A stretch of 29,054 nt of DNA, taken from the NCBI GenBank assembly GCA_038254525.1, contig JBBSGC010000010.1, positions 1-29,054 on the forward strand. Reading direction: 5' to 3'. The stretch comes from JBBSGC01 sp038254525. GTDB taxonomy: Bacteria > Actinomycetota > Actinomycetes > Propionibacteriales > Nocardioidaceae. The notes beneath the pieces are model-generated. The model did no database searches, had not been told where the DNA came from, and was given only the letters and a program-made list of their open reading frames with translations. This document shows positions 1-10,038 of the stretch, one piece after another (the first letter of the stretch is position 1; every line of letters starts with the position of its first letter). The position numbers and the translations under genes are program-made.

Positions 1-534
1 CCAGGCGACCAGGACCTGGTTCGCGATCTGTCTGCAGACCTTCGGTGGGCCAGCAGGACAGATCGCGGTCATGCAGCGGATCTTGGTCGAGGAGAAGCGC
101 TGGATCGGCGCGCCTACCGCGACCCCGGTGCGCTCAACCCCTGGGTGGCCGCCTGCCTCGGAGCACTGCTGACCACCTGGGTGACGTTCGTGCCCTGCTC
201 CTTGTTCATCCTGCTCGGCGCCCCCTACGTCGAGCGCCTACGCGGCAACCGAAGCTTGTCCGCTGCGCTCACCGGCATCGCCGCTGCCGTCGTGGGCGTG
301 ATCGCGAACCTGGCCGTCTACTTCAGCCTGCATACCCTGTTCCGCGCGAGCAGCGAGCACACCTGGGGACTCATCCGGCTCCAGCTGCCGGACCTGCACA
401 CGGTCCGCCCAACCAGCGTGCTCACCACGGCGGCCGCTCTCCTGCTGATCGTCACGCTCCGCTGGTCAGGCCTGCGCACGCTCGGCGCTGGCGCCGCGCT
501 GGGGATGGCGGCCGGCCTCCTGCACCTCACCTGA
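1..534 (+). pseudogene. chrA: Chromate transporter (ChrA family), internally deleted and frameshifted remnant
   Basis: ChrA proteins are inner-membrane chromate efflux carriers. Two ChrA pieces are visible. Bases 14 to about 109 read in frame 2 as an N-terminal stretch containing FGGPAGQIAVMQR and EEKRWI. Bases about 112-534 read in frame 1 as the typical C-terminal part, with NPWVAACLGALLTTWVTF, an APYVERLRGN stretch and further membrane segments ending in GAALGMAAGLLHLT. In intact ChrA these pieces are separated by most of the protein (roughly 200 or more residues), so the middle is missing and the junction near 109-115 also shifts frame. Frame 2 hits a stop soon after the junction. The 5' end lies outside the window. 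The C-terminal frame could be opened by a GTG at 145, but a functional 129-residue product is unlikely. The family call is firm; the pseudogene call assumes no sequencing or assembly error at the junction. Confidence 0.8.
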
Positions 535-734
535 GCCACGAATTCCCTGCTGCTCGGAAACATGCCGCGCACCCAGCTGCTTGGGCGCCCGGGGGTTGCG
601 GCCAACGGCCGAAGACGGGTGAATACGGACGATCGGCCACGTGAGCTCCGTCGACTGATAGCACTGCGTGACGTAGTCAAGCCTTTGGGGTCATGCCCCT
701 GTCATAGCGGTTTCCCGGCGACTACCGTGACGGC

Positions 735-1244
735 ATGGGACTTGACCACGCCGGCGGGCAGTCGCCCGACCCGCCATCGCACAAAGTCCCAGACCGTGAC
801 GCTCGACGCGTCGCCGGAGCCCAGCTTCGGATTCTTCGTCCGCACGCCGAGGTGGCGCCCCCCGAGGCCGAGCGAAGGGCGGGCGTGCAGCTGCGCCCGG
901 GTCGTCGCCTTCCAGTGCCCGAAGCCAGGGACGCTCGGTCCATCGCCGCGGAACAGCTCAGCCGCGTCGCCGAGCTGCACCCGGACCGACCGGTCGGCGA
1001 GCTGGTCTCCGAGGGCAGCATCCAGCCGCTGGTCATCGACCTGGTGGCACTCGACCGGTGCGCAGAGCCTGAAGCCGCGCAGGTACGAACGTTCACCGAG
1101 GACATAGTCGCGCGTCGACGTGACCAACGCCGTCGCGAGCTTGTCTTCCTGCGCCACGACGACGTCTCGACGATGTCTGCCCTGCTGGCCTGCCAGGAGT
1201 CCGCGGTGACCGGGCGTCTCGAACGGCTCGGCGTCCTCGCCTGA
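735..1244 (+). CDS. Hypothetical protein, family not recognised
   Basis: This frame encodes 169 residues from an ATG. I do not recognise a family. The first 65 residues are rich in Pro, Arg and Ala and look disordered. The second half reads more like a folded protein, with helices such as SIAAEQLSRVAELHP and LVIDLVALDRCAEPEAA, then a basic stretch (ARRRDQRRREL) and a C-terminal helix ending ESAVTGRLERLGVLA. Third codon positions are mostly G or C, as expected for a gene here, and this is the most gene-like of the overlapping frames. There is no clear ribosome binding site. It converges on glgX with 19 bases between the stops. If it is not a gene, bases 535-1263 hold nothing else I can identify. 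Confidence 0.45.
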   Translation: MGLDHAGGQSPDPPSHKVPDRDARRVAGAQLRILRPHAEVAPPEAERRAGVQLRPGRRLPVPEARDARSIAAEQLSRVAELHPDRPVGELVSEGSIQPLVIDLVALDRCAEPEAAQVRTFTEDIVARRRDQRRRELVFLRHDDVSTMSALLACQESAVTGRLERLGVLA

Positions 1245-1263
1245 GCCGTAACTCGACCGATGC

Positions 1264-3360
<2,097 letters not shown>

Positions 3361-3425
3361 CGTGCTCCTCGGTTCGAGTCGTGGTGCGACCGACCGGAGA
3401 GCCGGGTCGGGGCTGAACGGTGTGC

Positions 3426-3956
3426 TCAGATCAGCGAGGCGCCCTCACCGGCCCCGCCCGCCTGCTCCTCGAAGGTCTCGTGCTCGAGCAGGTGCAGGGT
3501 GGGGACGTGCAGATGTCGGCGGGCTCGCGACGTCCAGTCCAGGTGGAAGAGCTCTTTCACCACGTGCGGCTCGGTCAGCACAATCGCCTCGGCGGCGCCT
3601 ACGCGTTCGACGGCCGAGGCCAGCGCCCGGATGGGATCCTGACCGGTGACCTCGCCGTCGGCGGCGTGTCGAGCAGAGCGCAGCAGCTGAAGGCTCGCCT
3701 CGAGCGCCGCCTCAGCGGCTGTCCGCTGGTCGTTCTGCAGCTCGGCGAGGTCATCGCCGGCCACCGTCGCCGAAGGGGCTTCAAGTTCGGGGCCGAGCAC
3801 GCTGCCCATCGAGGTGTGCAGCTGGGCGGCCGCGTCGGCCACCGGGAGCACTACGTGGTAGGCGACGGTGTCCTCGACGCCGTCGTGCAGACCCGTCACC
3901 TGGGCGGCGTCCAACGGGCTGAGCCGGCGCTCGACGAGCAGCACCACGTCGTACAT
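3426..3956 (-). CDS. Universal-stress-protein-like alpha/beta protein
   Basis: A 176-residue soluble protein starting MYDVVLLVERRLSPLDA. The ATG at 3956 is preceded by AAGGAG at good spacing; the open frame continues further upstream only as low-complexity Arg/Gly/Pro sequence. The alternating strand-helix pattern and the C-terminal block AIVLTEPHVVKELFHLDW followed by SRARRHLHVPTLHLLEHE resemble actinobacterial proteins with a USP-like fold, some of which databases mislabel as indole-3-glycerol phosphate synthase. The classical USP ATP-binding glycine motif is not evident, so nucleotide binding is doubtful. It lies between the DNA ligase gene (65 bases upstream) and glgX (65 bases downstream), all on minus. 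Function is unknown; the fold assignment is an inference. Confidence 0.7.
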   Translation of the reverse strand: MYDVVLLVERRLSPLDAAQVTGLHDGVEDTVAYHVVLPVADAAAQLHTSMGSVLGPELEAPSATVAGDDLAELQNDQRTAAEAALEASLQLLRSARHAADGEVTGQDPIRALASAVERVGAAEAIVLTEPHVVKELFHLDWTSRARRHLHVPTLHLLEHETFEEQAGGAGEGASLI

Positions 3957-4021
3957 CCGCACGCTCCTTCGCAGCAGCTGCCGCTTCCCGGCCTGGGGCG
4001 ACGAGCCTGACCGGTGGGAGC

Positions 4022-5098
4022 CTAGCCGTGGGCGCCGGCGAGGACGTCGGCCAGGTCGTAGGAGACCGGTTCCTCCAGCTGGTCGAAGCGGCAGGATCCC
4101 GGGTCGCGGTCGGGACGCCAGCGCTTGAACTGCGTCGTGTGCCGAAAGCGGGTGCCCTCCATGTGGTCGTAGCCCACCTCGAGCACCCGGTTCGGTGCCA
4201 ACGCCACGAAGGACTGGTCCCGGCCGGCGTTCCACCGGTTCGGCACCGCCTCGTGACCGTGCCACGGATGCTCGACCAGGTCCACGACCAGGGGCGCCAG
4301 CTCGGTCACCAGCGAGGCACGCACGGCCGTCTTGAACGACGCGCAGACCCCCACCTGCAGCAGGCTGTATGAGTCGTCATAGAGGCCGAGCAGCAGCGAC
4401 CCGACCAGCGGCCGAGCGGAGGTCGACGTCTTGTGCAGCCGGTAGCCACCGACGACCACGTCCGCGGTCCGCTCGTGCTTGACCTTAAGCATGGTACGGG
4501 CGCCGGGCGAGTAGGGCGCCGCGAGCGGCTTGGCGACCACGCCGTCGAGACCGGCTCCCTCGAACCGGCTGAACCAGGACCGAGCCCGGTCGGCGTCGTA
4601 GGTGATCGACGTGAGGTGGACCGGCGGCCGGGCCCGCCCAAGTGCAGCCTCCAGGCGGCGCCGGCGCTCGGCGAAGGGCTCGGCCAGCAGCGCCTCGTCG
4701 CCGAGCGCGAGCAGGTCGAACACGACCAGCTCGGCCGGTGTCTCGTGTGCGAGCCTGCGCACCCGTGAGTCCGCCGGGTGCACCCGCTCGAGGAGCCGCT
4801 CGAAGTCCAGCCGCGCCACGTCCTCGTCGCGGCGGGCCACTACTACCTCGCCGTCCACGACGCAGCGCTCGGGAAGGCTGTCGAGCGCGGCCCCGACCAC
4901 CTCGGGGAAGTAGCGGGTCAACGGCTTGCCGTTACGCGAACCGATCAGCACCTCGTCCCGATCGCGGAAGACGATCGCGCGGAAGCCGTCCCACTTCGGT
5001 TCGTAGGCCAGGCCGCCGGGCACACTGTCCGCGGCCGGGACGCCGGTGACCGAGCGGGCGAGCATCGGGCTGACCGGTGGCGTCACGGGCAGTGTCAT
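4022..5098 (-). CDS. ligC: ATP-dependent DNA ligase, LigC type
   Basis: A 358-residue ATP-dependent DNA ligase that seals nicks through an enzyme-AMP intermediate. Motif I is EPKWDGFR (adenylated Lys35, Arg40). VDGEVV at 81-86 is motif III-like, VVFDLL lies near 125-130, GLDGVVAK (Lys190) is motif IV, and MLKVKHERTADVVV (about 203-216) is motif V. An OB-fold follows (about 220-320), ending with the RFRHTTQFKRWRPDR stretch seen in LigC/LigD ligase domains. There is no polymerase or nuclease domain, so this is the stand-alone LigC form, linked in mycobacteria to backup end joining and base excision repair. It diverges from the yihY-type gene across 100 bases. No Ku gene is in the window. Confidence 0.93.
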   Translation of the reverse strand: MTLPVTPPVSPMLARSVTGVPAADSVPGGLAYEPKWDGFRAIVFRDRDEVLIGSRNGKPLTRYFPEVVGAALDSLPERCVVDGEVVVARRDEDVARLDFERLLERVHPADSRVRRLAHETPAELVVFDLLALGDEALLAEPFAERRRRLEAALGRARPPVHLTSITYDADRARSWFSRFEGAGLDGVVAKPLAAPYSPGARTMLKVKHERTADVVVGGYRLHKTSTSARPLVGSLLLGLYDDSYSLLQVGVCASFKTAVRASLVTELAPLVVDLVEHPWHGHEAVPNRWNAGRDQSFVALAPNRVLEVGYDHMEGTRFRHTTQFKRWRPDRDPGSCRFDQLEEPVSYDLADVLAGAHG

Positions 5099-5186
5099 GC
5101 CGCCGATCGTCTCACTGCTACGCGGGAACGTTTCGGTTGCCGGCCGAGCGGGGCCGTTGCCAGCCGCTGCCAGTCGGCTGGATCGT

Positions 5187-5198
5187 TACGGTAGAGCC
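5187..5198 (+). promoter_or_regulatory. Putative -10 box giving a leaderless yihY transcript
   Basis: TACGGT at 5187-5192 fits the actinobacterial TAnnnT -10 element and lies 6 bases before the ATG at 5199. Transcription would then start at or next to the A of the start codon. No Shine-Dalgarno sequence is visible. No convincing -35 at 17-bp spacing was found, so this rests on the -10 alone. Confidence 0.4.
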
Positions 5199-6251
5199 AT
5201 GTCCGGCCCGACGGTGCGCGCAGCAGCTCGCTCGCTGTGGCGGCTCACCACGGCCACGGTGGGCGCGTGCTTCCGCTACCGGGTCACCGGGCTGGCGGCG
5301 GAGGCGGCCTTCTTCGCGGTGCTTTCGCTGCCGCCACTCATCTTCGGGCTGGCCGGCACCATCGGCTACATCGTCGAGCGCTACAACGTGGCCGCGGTGC
5401 AGTCGCTGCGGACGCAGGTGCTCGACCTTGCCGGCCAGGCGTTGACGCCGGACACCGTCCAGCAGGTGATCACACCGACGGTTGACAGCGTGCTGACCGG
5501 CGGCCGGATCGACGTGATCTCCCTTGGGTTCGTCCTCGCGCTCTGGTCCGGGTCGCGGGCGCTCAACGTCTTCATCGACACGATCACGATCATGTACGGG
5601 CTCGGCGGCCGCCGCGGAATCGTCCGCACCCGCGCCCTGTCGTTCTCCTTGTACGTGGTGGCGCTGCTGCTCGGAGTCGTGGTGCTGCCGCTCGTACTGG
5701 CCGGCCCCGAGCTGGTCAGCGCTCTGCTGCCCCGCCGTTACGACGTGGTGCTGGCGCTCTACTGGCCCACGGTGCTGCTGCTCTCGATCGCCTTCCTGAC
5801 CTCGCTGTACCACCTGTCGGTCCCGGTCCGGACGTCCTGGCGTTATGACGTGCCAGGCGCGGTGTTCACACTAGTGACCTGGATCGGCGGCAGCTGGTTG
5901 CTGCGCTGGGTGCTCATCCACACCGTCGGGAGCACCTCGATCTACGGCCCGCTCGCGGCACCCATCGCGGTGCTGCTGTGGCTGTATGTGCTGTCGATCA
6001 CCGTGCTGGTCGGTGCGGCGCTCAACGCATCCTTCGACCGGGTCTTCCCCGCCAGCACCACCGCGCGGGCGCGGCTCGAGCTGGTCCGGCGTCTGCGCGA
6101 ACGCTCGACCTTGATGCGCCTGCGCGATGCCGGCTACACCGACGACGAGCTGTCCGGCGGCGCCGACGAGGAGTCGCTGCTCGACGCCGAGCTCGAGGAG
6201 CGGACCCGGCGGATCATCGAGGACGCCAGGCGTCGCCGCGAGTCCGTCTGA
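5199..6251 (+). CDS. YihY/BrkB family integral membrane protein
   Basis: A 350-residue polytopic membrane protein of the YihY/virulence factor BrkB family. It opens with a short cytoplasmic arm, then YRVTGLAAEAAFFAVLSLPPL, the family's characteristic first membrane segment. It continues with SGSRALNVFIDTITIMYG, the LYVVALLLGVVVLPLVLAG helix, and the typical STSIYGPLAAPIAVLLWLY segment near the end of the membrane domain. The last 80 residues are a charged, helical cytoplasmic tail (ERTRRIIEDARRRRESV). The ATG at 5199 is chosen because upstream in-frame sequence has no family similarity and a -10 box sits just before it. The family was once called RNase BN, but that activity belongs to another protein. 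The true role is unknown. Confidence 0.9.
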   Translation: MSGPTVRAAARSLWRLTTATVGACFRYRVTGLAAEAAFFAVLSLPPLIFGLAGTIGYIVERYNVAAVQSLRTQVLDLAGQALTPDTVQQVITPTVDSVLTGGRIDVISLGFVLALWSGSRALNVFIDTITIMYGLGGRRGIVRTRALSFSLYVVALLLGVVVLPLVLAGPELVSALLPRRYDVVLALYWPTVLLLSIAFLTSLYHLSVPVRTSWRYDVPGAVFTLVTWIGGSWLLRWVLIHTVGSTSIYGPLAAPIAVLLWLYVLSITVLVGAALNASFDRVFPASTTARARLELVRRLRERSTLMRLRDAGYTDDELSGGADEESLLDAELEERTRRIIEDARRRRESV

Positions 6252-6394
6252 CCGCCGTTTCCGCACCGTGGAGCGGCCGCTTCAGGGCGGTGGCAGGCCG
6301 GCCACGACCGGTAGCCTGGCTGCTGCGACAGACGTCGCAGGACAGCAAGTGGCCGGCGGTGTGCGTGGGCGTACGCGGGCCGGAGGAGGCCTGG

Positions 6395-7021
6395 GTGGTT
6401 GCGGAGGCGGGCGCGGAGGTCGGGAACCGCATCCTCACCGTCCCCAACCTGCTCAGCGTGCTGCGCCTGCTTGGAGTCCCGCTCTTCTTGTGGCTGGTCC
6501 TCGGGCCGCATGCCGACGAGCTGGCCCTGGGGCTGCTCATGCTCTCCGGAGTCACCGACTACCTGGACGGCCTGCTCGCCCGCACGCTCAACCAGCGCTC
6601 GAAGCTGGGCACAGTTCTCGACCCGGTGGCCGACCGGCTCTACATCTTCGCGGTCGTGGTGGGGCTGGCGCTGCGAGGCATCATCCCGATCTGGCTGGCG
6701 GTGCTGCTGCCGTTGCGCGACGTCTTCCTCTTCGGCCTGGTGCCGTTCTTGCGTACCCGCGGGTTCAGTGCGCTGCCGGTGCACTTTCTCGGCAAGGCGG
6801 CAACGGCGAACCTGCTGTACGCCTTCCCCCTGTTGTTGCTCGGTGACGGGCAGGGCGCCCTGGCCGACACCGCGGAGGTGCTGGGATGGGCGTTCGCCAT
6901 CTGGGGTGCGGCGCTGTACTGGTGGGCCGGCCTGCTGTACGCATGGCAGGTGCGGCTGCTGCTGAAGCACACCAGCCCTCTTCGGCACGACGCGGTCAGC
7001 GTCGTGGACGAGGCGCCATGA
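6395..7021 (+). CDS. CDP-alcohol phosphatidyltransferase (PgsA-like)
   Basis: A 208-residue membrane enzyme of the CDP-alcohol phosphatidyltransferase family, which joins a CDP-diacylglycerol phosphatidyl group to an alcohol in phospholipid synthesis. The full catalytic signature is present: Asp55, Asp58-Gly59, Ala62-Arg63, Gly72, Asp76 and Asp80 (DYLDGLLAR, then GTVLDPVAD) with family spacing. NRILTVPNLLSVLRLLGVP at the N-terminus is typical, and further membrane helices follow. The GTG at 6395 is chosen because GGAGGAGG ends six bases upstream. Its place next to DUF881 matches M. tuberculosis Rv1822 (pgsA2). The alcohol substrate is not certain, because phosphatidylglycerophosphate and cardiolipin synthases of this fold look alike. 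It overlaps the next gene by ATGA. Confidence 0.9.
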   Translation: MVAEAGAEVGNRILTVPNLLSVLRLLGVPLFLWLVLGPHADELALGLLMLSGVTDYLDGLLARTLNQRSKLGTVLDPVADRLYIFAVVVGLALRGIIPIWLAVLLPLRDVFLFGLVPFLRTRGFSALPVHFLGKAATANLLYAFPLLLLGDGQGALADTAEVLGWAFAIWGAALYWWAGLLYAWQVRLLLKHTSPLRHDAVSVVDEAP

Positions 7022-7878
7022 CCGCCCCCCGGGTTCGAGCGCGGCCCTCGGCGCGGGCCGCGTCGCCGGATGGGACCTACGACCTGCTGCGGCGGCTGCG
7101 CGACGAGGCGCTCGACAGCGACTACGCGCATGCCGCGAACCGCTCCACCGTGCAGAACCGACCGCGCCGGTCGGCGGCTGTGGGGGCTGCTGTGCTGGTG
7201 GCCCTCGGCGTCCTGCTCGGGCTCGCGGCAGTGCAGAGCGAGCAGGAGCAGCCGGCCGACCAGCGTGAGCGGGCGGCTGTGCTGGCGCAGATCGAGCAGC
7301 GCCAGGAACAGATCCAGGACCAGACGGCGACGCTGCAGGGGTTACGCGCGTCGGTGGCCGGGCTGCAGGGCGACGTGCAGACCCTCGGTCTTCAAGGAGC
7401 CGATCTCCTCGACTCGGTCGCCGAGGCCAGGCGGCTCACCGGCGCAGCGCCCGTGCAGGGACCGGGGATGCGGATCACCGTCAACGACGCCCAAGATGCG
7501 GGAAAGACGCAGGGCGGAACGGTTCTCGACGCCGACCTGCAGGTGCTGGTCAACGGGCTGTGGCAGGCCGGTGCCGAGGCGATCTCGGTCAACGGCCAGC
7601 GGATCGGTCCGTTGACCGCCATCCGTACCGCCGGACAAGCGGTCAACGTCAACTTCGAGCCCCTGCAGCCGCCGTACGTCTTGGACGTGGTCGGCGACCC
7701 GCAGACCCTGCAGGCCCGGTTCAGCGAGACCGCCGCCGGCCAGTCCTGGTTCGACCTCCAGACCAACTACGGGATCCGGTTCGAGATGGCGACCGCCTCG
7801 GCGCTCACCCTGCCGGCCGTCCCGGCGGCCCGGCTTCGGCTGCACGAGGCGCAGGCAACGACCGGGGCAACCCCGTGA
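7018..7878 (+). CDS. DUF881 family membrane-anchored coiled-coil protein (first copy)
   Basis: A 286-residue protein. A basic N-terminal tail of about 50 residues is followed by one membrane helix (about 53-73, AAVGAAVLVALGVLLGLAAV), a Gln/Glu-rich coiled coil (about 80-125) and an extracytoplasmic DUF881 domain. DUF881 marks are GPGMRITVNDA (148-158), the AGAEAISVNGQRIG stretch, and PYVLDVVGDPQTLQARF. It is the counterpart of Rv1823. DUF881 proteins are also neighbours of sbp in Bacillus (ylxW/ylxX) near ftsZ, which suggests a cell-envelope or division role, though none is established. The start overlaps the stop of the phosphatidyltransferase (ATGA), and its stop overlaps the GTG of the next gene. 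Confidence 0.9.
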   Translation: MTAPRVRARPSARAASPDGTYDLLRRLRDEALDSDYAHAANRSTVQNRPRRSAAVGAAVLVALGVLLGLAAVQSEQEQPADQRERAAVLAQIEQRQEQIQDQTATLQGLRASVAGLQGDVQTLGLQGADLLDSVAEARRLTGAAPVQGPGMRITVNDAQDAGKTQGGTVLDADLQVLVNGLWQAGAEAISVNGQRIGPLTAIRTAGQAVNVNFEPLQPPYVLDVVGDPQTLQARFSETAAGQSWFDLQTNYGIRFEMATASALTLPAVPAARLRLHEAQATTGATP

Positions 7879-8207
7879 TCGCCGCGCTGGGCCTGGTCGT
7901 CGGCATCGTCCTCGGCATCCTGCTGCAGCCGAGCGTGCCCCTGGCCCTGCAGCCGTACCTGCCGATCGCCGTCGTCGCCGCCCTCGACGCCACTTTCGGC
8001 GCGCTGCGTGCGTACCTCGACGGCGTCTTCGACGACCGGGTCTTCTTCGTCTCGTTCCTGTCCAATGTGGTCATCGCGGCGCTGATCGTCTACCTCGGCG
8101 ACCGGCTCGGCGTCGGCAACCAGCTCTCCACCGGCGTCGTGGTCGTGCTCGGCATCCGCATCTTCACCAACGTGGCGGCCATCCGGAGGCACATCTTCCA
8201 TGCCTGA
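7875..8207 (+). CDS. sbp: Small basic protein Sbp (DUF1290)
   Basis: A 110-residue, very hydrophobic protein with three likely membrane helices (about 2-18, 26-45 and 60-75) and a fourth hydrophobic stretch near 85-100. The conserved DUF1290 block is clear: LPIAVVAALDATFGALRAYL (29-48), then the DDRVFFVSFLSNVVIAALIV stretch and LGIRIFTNVAAIRRHIF at the end. It is the counterpart of Rv1824 and of Bacillus Sbp. The start is a GTG overlapping the previous stop (GTGA). It overlaps the following DUF881 gene by 8 bases, so the three are almost certainly translated together. A membrane complex with the two flanking DUF881 proteins is an inference from this packing. Confidence 0.93.
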   Translation: MIAALGLVVGIVLGILLQPSVPLALQPYLPIAVVAALDATFGALRAYLDGVFDDRVFFVSFLSNVVIAALIVYLGDRLGVGNQLSTGVVVVLGIRIFTNVAAIRRHIFHA

Positions 8208-8955
8208 CCATGCACGTCCGCCTGACGGGACGGACCGGCCCGCCGAGTCGGCGGGGGTGGGCGCCGGGCGGACTCGGCGGCCGAGCCGGGGCTCGCTGCT
8301 CGTCGCGCTGCTGCTGGCCCTCCTCGGGTTCGCCATGGTCGTGCAGCTGCGCACGACGGCGAGCTCGACTCCCTACGCCGGGGCGCGCCGCGACGACCTG
8401 GTCCAGCTGCTGGACTCCCTGGACTCGGCGAGCTCGCGCGCCGAGTCGCAGATCAGTGACCTGCAAGCCACGCAGCGCCAGCTGGAGGGCAGCAGCACCA
8501 AGACGCGCAGTGCGTTGCAGCAGGCCCGGAAGGAGGCGACCACCCTGGCGATCCTGTCCGGGAGCATTGGTGCCACGGGTCCTGGTGTCGAGATCCGGAT
8601 CGACGACCCAGCCGGCCAGGTCGGTGCGGCCACCATGCTCAACGTCGTCGAGGAGCTGCGTGACGCCGGTGCCGAGGCCATCCAGGTCAACGACTCCGTA
8701 CGGGTGGTCGCCCAGACCTACTTCGCCGACACCGTCAACGCGATCAGCATCGACGGCACGCCGGTGACCGCCCCGTACACCCTTAAAGCCGTCGGCGACC
8801 CGCAGACCTTGAGCGTCGCCGCGTCGTTTCCCGGCGGGCTCAAGGACGTGGTCGAGTCGCTCGGCGGCAGCGTCTCGGTGACTCCCATGGACCGGGTCGA
8901 CATCACCGCGTTGTCGGTGCGGCGGGACCCTGACTACGCTGTGCCGGCCAGCTGA
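8200..8955 (+). CDS. DUF881 family membrane-anchored coiled-coil protein (second copy)
   Basis: A 251-residue paralogue of the protein encoded at 7018. It has a disordered, basic N-terminal tail (about 1-30), one membrane helix (about 31-50, GSLLVALLLALLGFAMVVQL), a coiled coil (about 65-115) and a DUF881 domain with GPGVEIRIDDP (about 127-137), AGAEAIQVNDSVRV and PYTLKAVGDPQTLSVAASF. It is the counterpart of Rv1825. The ATG at 8200 lies inside the end of sbp. The two copies are diverged in sequence and in coiled-coil length, so they are likely distinct partners rather than a recent duplication. Biochemical function is unknown. Confidence 0.9.
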   Translation: MPDHARPPDGTDRPAESAGVGAGRTRRPSRGSLLVALLLALLGFAMVVQLRTTASSTPYAGARRDDLVQLLDSLDSASSRAESQISDLQATQRQLEGSSTKTRSALQQARKEATTLAILSGSIGATGPGVEIRIDDPAGQVGAATMLNVVEELRDAGAEAIQVNDSVRVVAQTYFADTVNAISIDGTPVTAPYTLKAVGDPQTLSVAASFPGGLKDVVESLGGSVSVTPMDRVDITALSVRRDPDYAVPAS

Positions 8956-8999
8956 GAGAGCCTGCGACCCGGTCCGGTCGCCGTCGGAAGGAGCCGCAG

Positions 9000-9377
9000 G
9001 TGTTGCCGGAGGACTTGAAGTACACCGCCGAGCACGAGTGGCTGCGCATCGACGGTGGGACCGCGGTCGTGGGAGTGACCGACTACGCCCAGCAACAGCT
9101 CGGTGACGTCGTCTACGTCGGTCTGCCGGAGGTGGGCGACACGATCGAACCCGGCGCCAGCATCGGCGAGCTGGAGTCCACCAAGTCGGTCAGCGACGTC
9201 TATGCCCCGGTCGCCGGAGTCGTGAGCCAGCGCAACGAGGCGTTGGACACCACACCCGAGCTCGTCAACTCCGACCCCTACGGCGAGGGCTGGCTGATCA
9301 AGGTCACGCTGGCCGACCCCGGCTCGGTCGATGACCTGCTGGACGCCGCGGCCTACGCAGAGCTCACCGAGGGTTGA
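9000..9377 (+). CDS. gcvH: Glycine cleavage system H protein
   Basis: A 125-residue lipoyl carrier of the glycine cleavage system. It shuttles the methylamine intermediate between the P, T and L proteins. YTAEHEWLRIDG and VGVTDYAQQQLGDVVYVGLP are typical, and the lipoylated residue is Lys62 in ESTKSVSDVYAP. The C-terminal NSDPYGEGWLIKV block is intact. The start is taken as GTG at 9000, about 8 bases after GGAAGGAG; a TTG one codon later is possible. It begins 44 bases after the second DUF881 gene. Its partner gcvP is 3 kb downstream in the same orientation; gcvT is not in the window. Confidence 0.96.
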   Translation: MLPEDLKYTAEHEWLRIDGGTAVVGVTDYAQQQLGDVVYVGLPEVGDTIEPGASIGELESTKSVSDVYAPVAGVVSQRNEALDTTPELVNSDPYGEGWLIKVTLADPGSVDDLLDAAAYAELTEG

Positions 9378-9467
9378 CCCGCCGTCGGGGTGGCATCTAG
9401 GTTGCCCGCTCAACGCTCAGCCTGCACCACCGCTTGATGCTTGCGCCGCAACCCACGAGCACCGTCA

Positions 9468-9473
9468 TAGGGT
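9468..9473 (+). promoter_or_regulatory. Putative -10 box upstream of the zinc-ribbon/FHA gene
   Basis: TAGGGT fits TAnnnT and lies in the 139-base gap between gcvH and the FHA gene, about 43 bases before the ATG. It would give a short leader carrying the GGAGGAG ribosome binding site at 9504-9510. No strong -35 at standard spacing was seen, so this is tentative. Confidence 0.3.
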
Positions 9474-9516
9474 GGAGCCACCGCCTCGCCCAGGGGCCGA
9501 CTCGGAGGAGGTCAGC

Positions 9517-10038
9517 ATGCCGTTCTGCACCGAGTGCGGTCACGAGAACCCGGGCACGGCACGGTTCTGCTCGCAGTGCGGCCATCGGCTAGCTGCCGAG
9601 GAGCCACGGTCGACGAACACCACGACGGTCTCGCTGCTGCAAACGGTAGGGGAGCCTGAGGCAGTGGAGACCCGCGAGCTGAGCGCTCAGGATGCCGCGG
9701 CTCTCGACGCGCTCCCCACCGGCAGCGCGCTGCTCGTCGTGCAGCGCGGGCCGAGCGCCGGCTCCCGGTTCCTGCTCGACACCGACGTCGTCTCCGCCGG
9801 CCGGCACCCCGACAGCGACATCTTCCTCGACGACGTGACTGTCTCGCGGCGGCATGCGGCGTTCCGCCGACAGGACGCCGGCTACCTGGTCGCCGACGTG
9901 GGCAGCCTCAACGGCACCTACGTCAACCGGGACCGGGTCGACGAGGTGCTGCTCAGCGGCGGCGACGAGGTGCAGATCGGCAAGTACCGGCTCGTCTACT
10001 TCCCGAGCCAGGGCTCCCTGCGAGGACCCGAGCAGTGA
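9517..10038 (+). CDS. Zinc-ribbon plus FHA-domain protein, GarA/OdhI-like
   Basis: A 173-residue protein. Residues 1-25 form a zinc ribbon with Cys4, Cys7, Cys18 and Cys21 (FCTECGHENPG, then FCSQCGHRL). A linker contains a Thr-rich segment NTTTVSLLQ (34-42). An FHA phosphothreonine-binding domain covers about 70-165, with Arg96 (SAGRHPDSDIFL), Ser110 and His113 (VSRRHA) and Asn132 (LNGTYVN). In M. tuberculosis the same position holds GarA (Rv1827), and OdhI in Corynebacterium; these restrain 2-oxoglutarate dehydrogenase until phosphorylated on an N-terminal ETTS-type threonine by Pkn kinases. The NTTTVS segment sits where that site would be. The zinc ribbon is absent from GarA/OdhI as I know them. 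The ATG at 9517 has GGAGGAG upstream. The stop overlaps the next start (GTGA). Confidence 0.88.
   Translation: MPFCTECGHENPGTARFCSQCGHRLAAEEPRSTNTTTVSLLQTVGEPEAVETRELSAQDAAALDALPTGSALLVVQRGPSAGSRFLLDTDVVSAGRHPDSDIFLDDVTVSRRHAAFRRQDAGYLVADVGSLNGTYVNRDRVDEVLLSGGDEVQIGKYRLVYFPSQGSLRGPEQ

Noticed and set aside
3957..4265. N-terminal extension of the USP-like protein to 279 residues
   Set aside because: The extension overlaps the ligase gene and is low-complexity Arg/Gly/Pro sequence. The ATG at 3956 has a good ribosome binding site.
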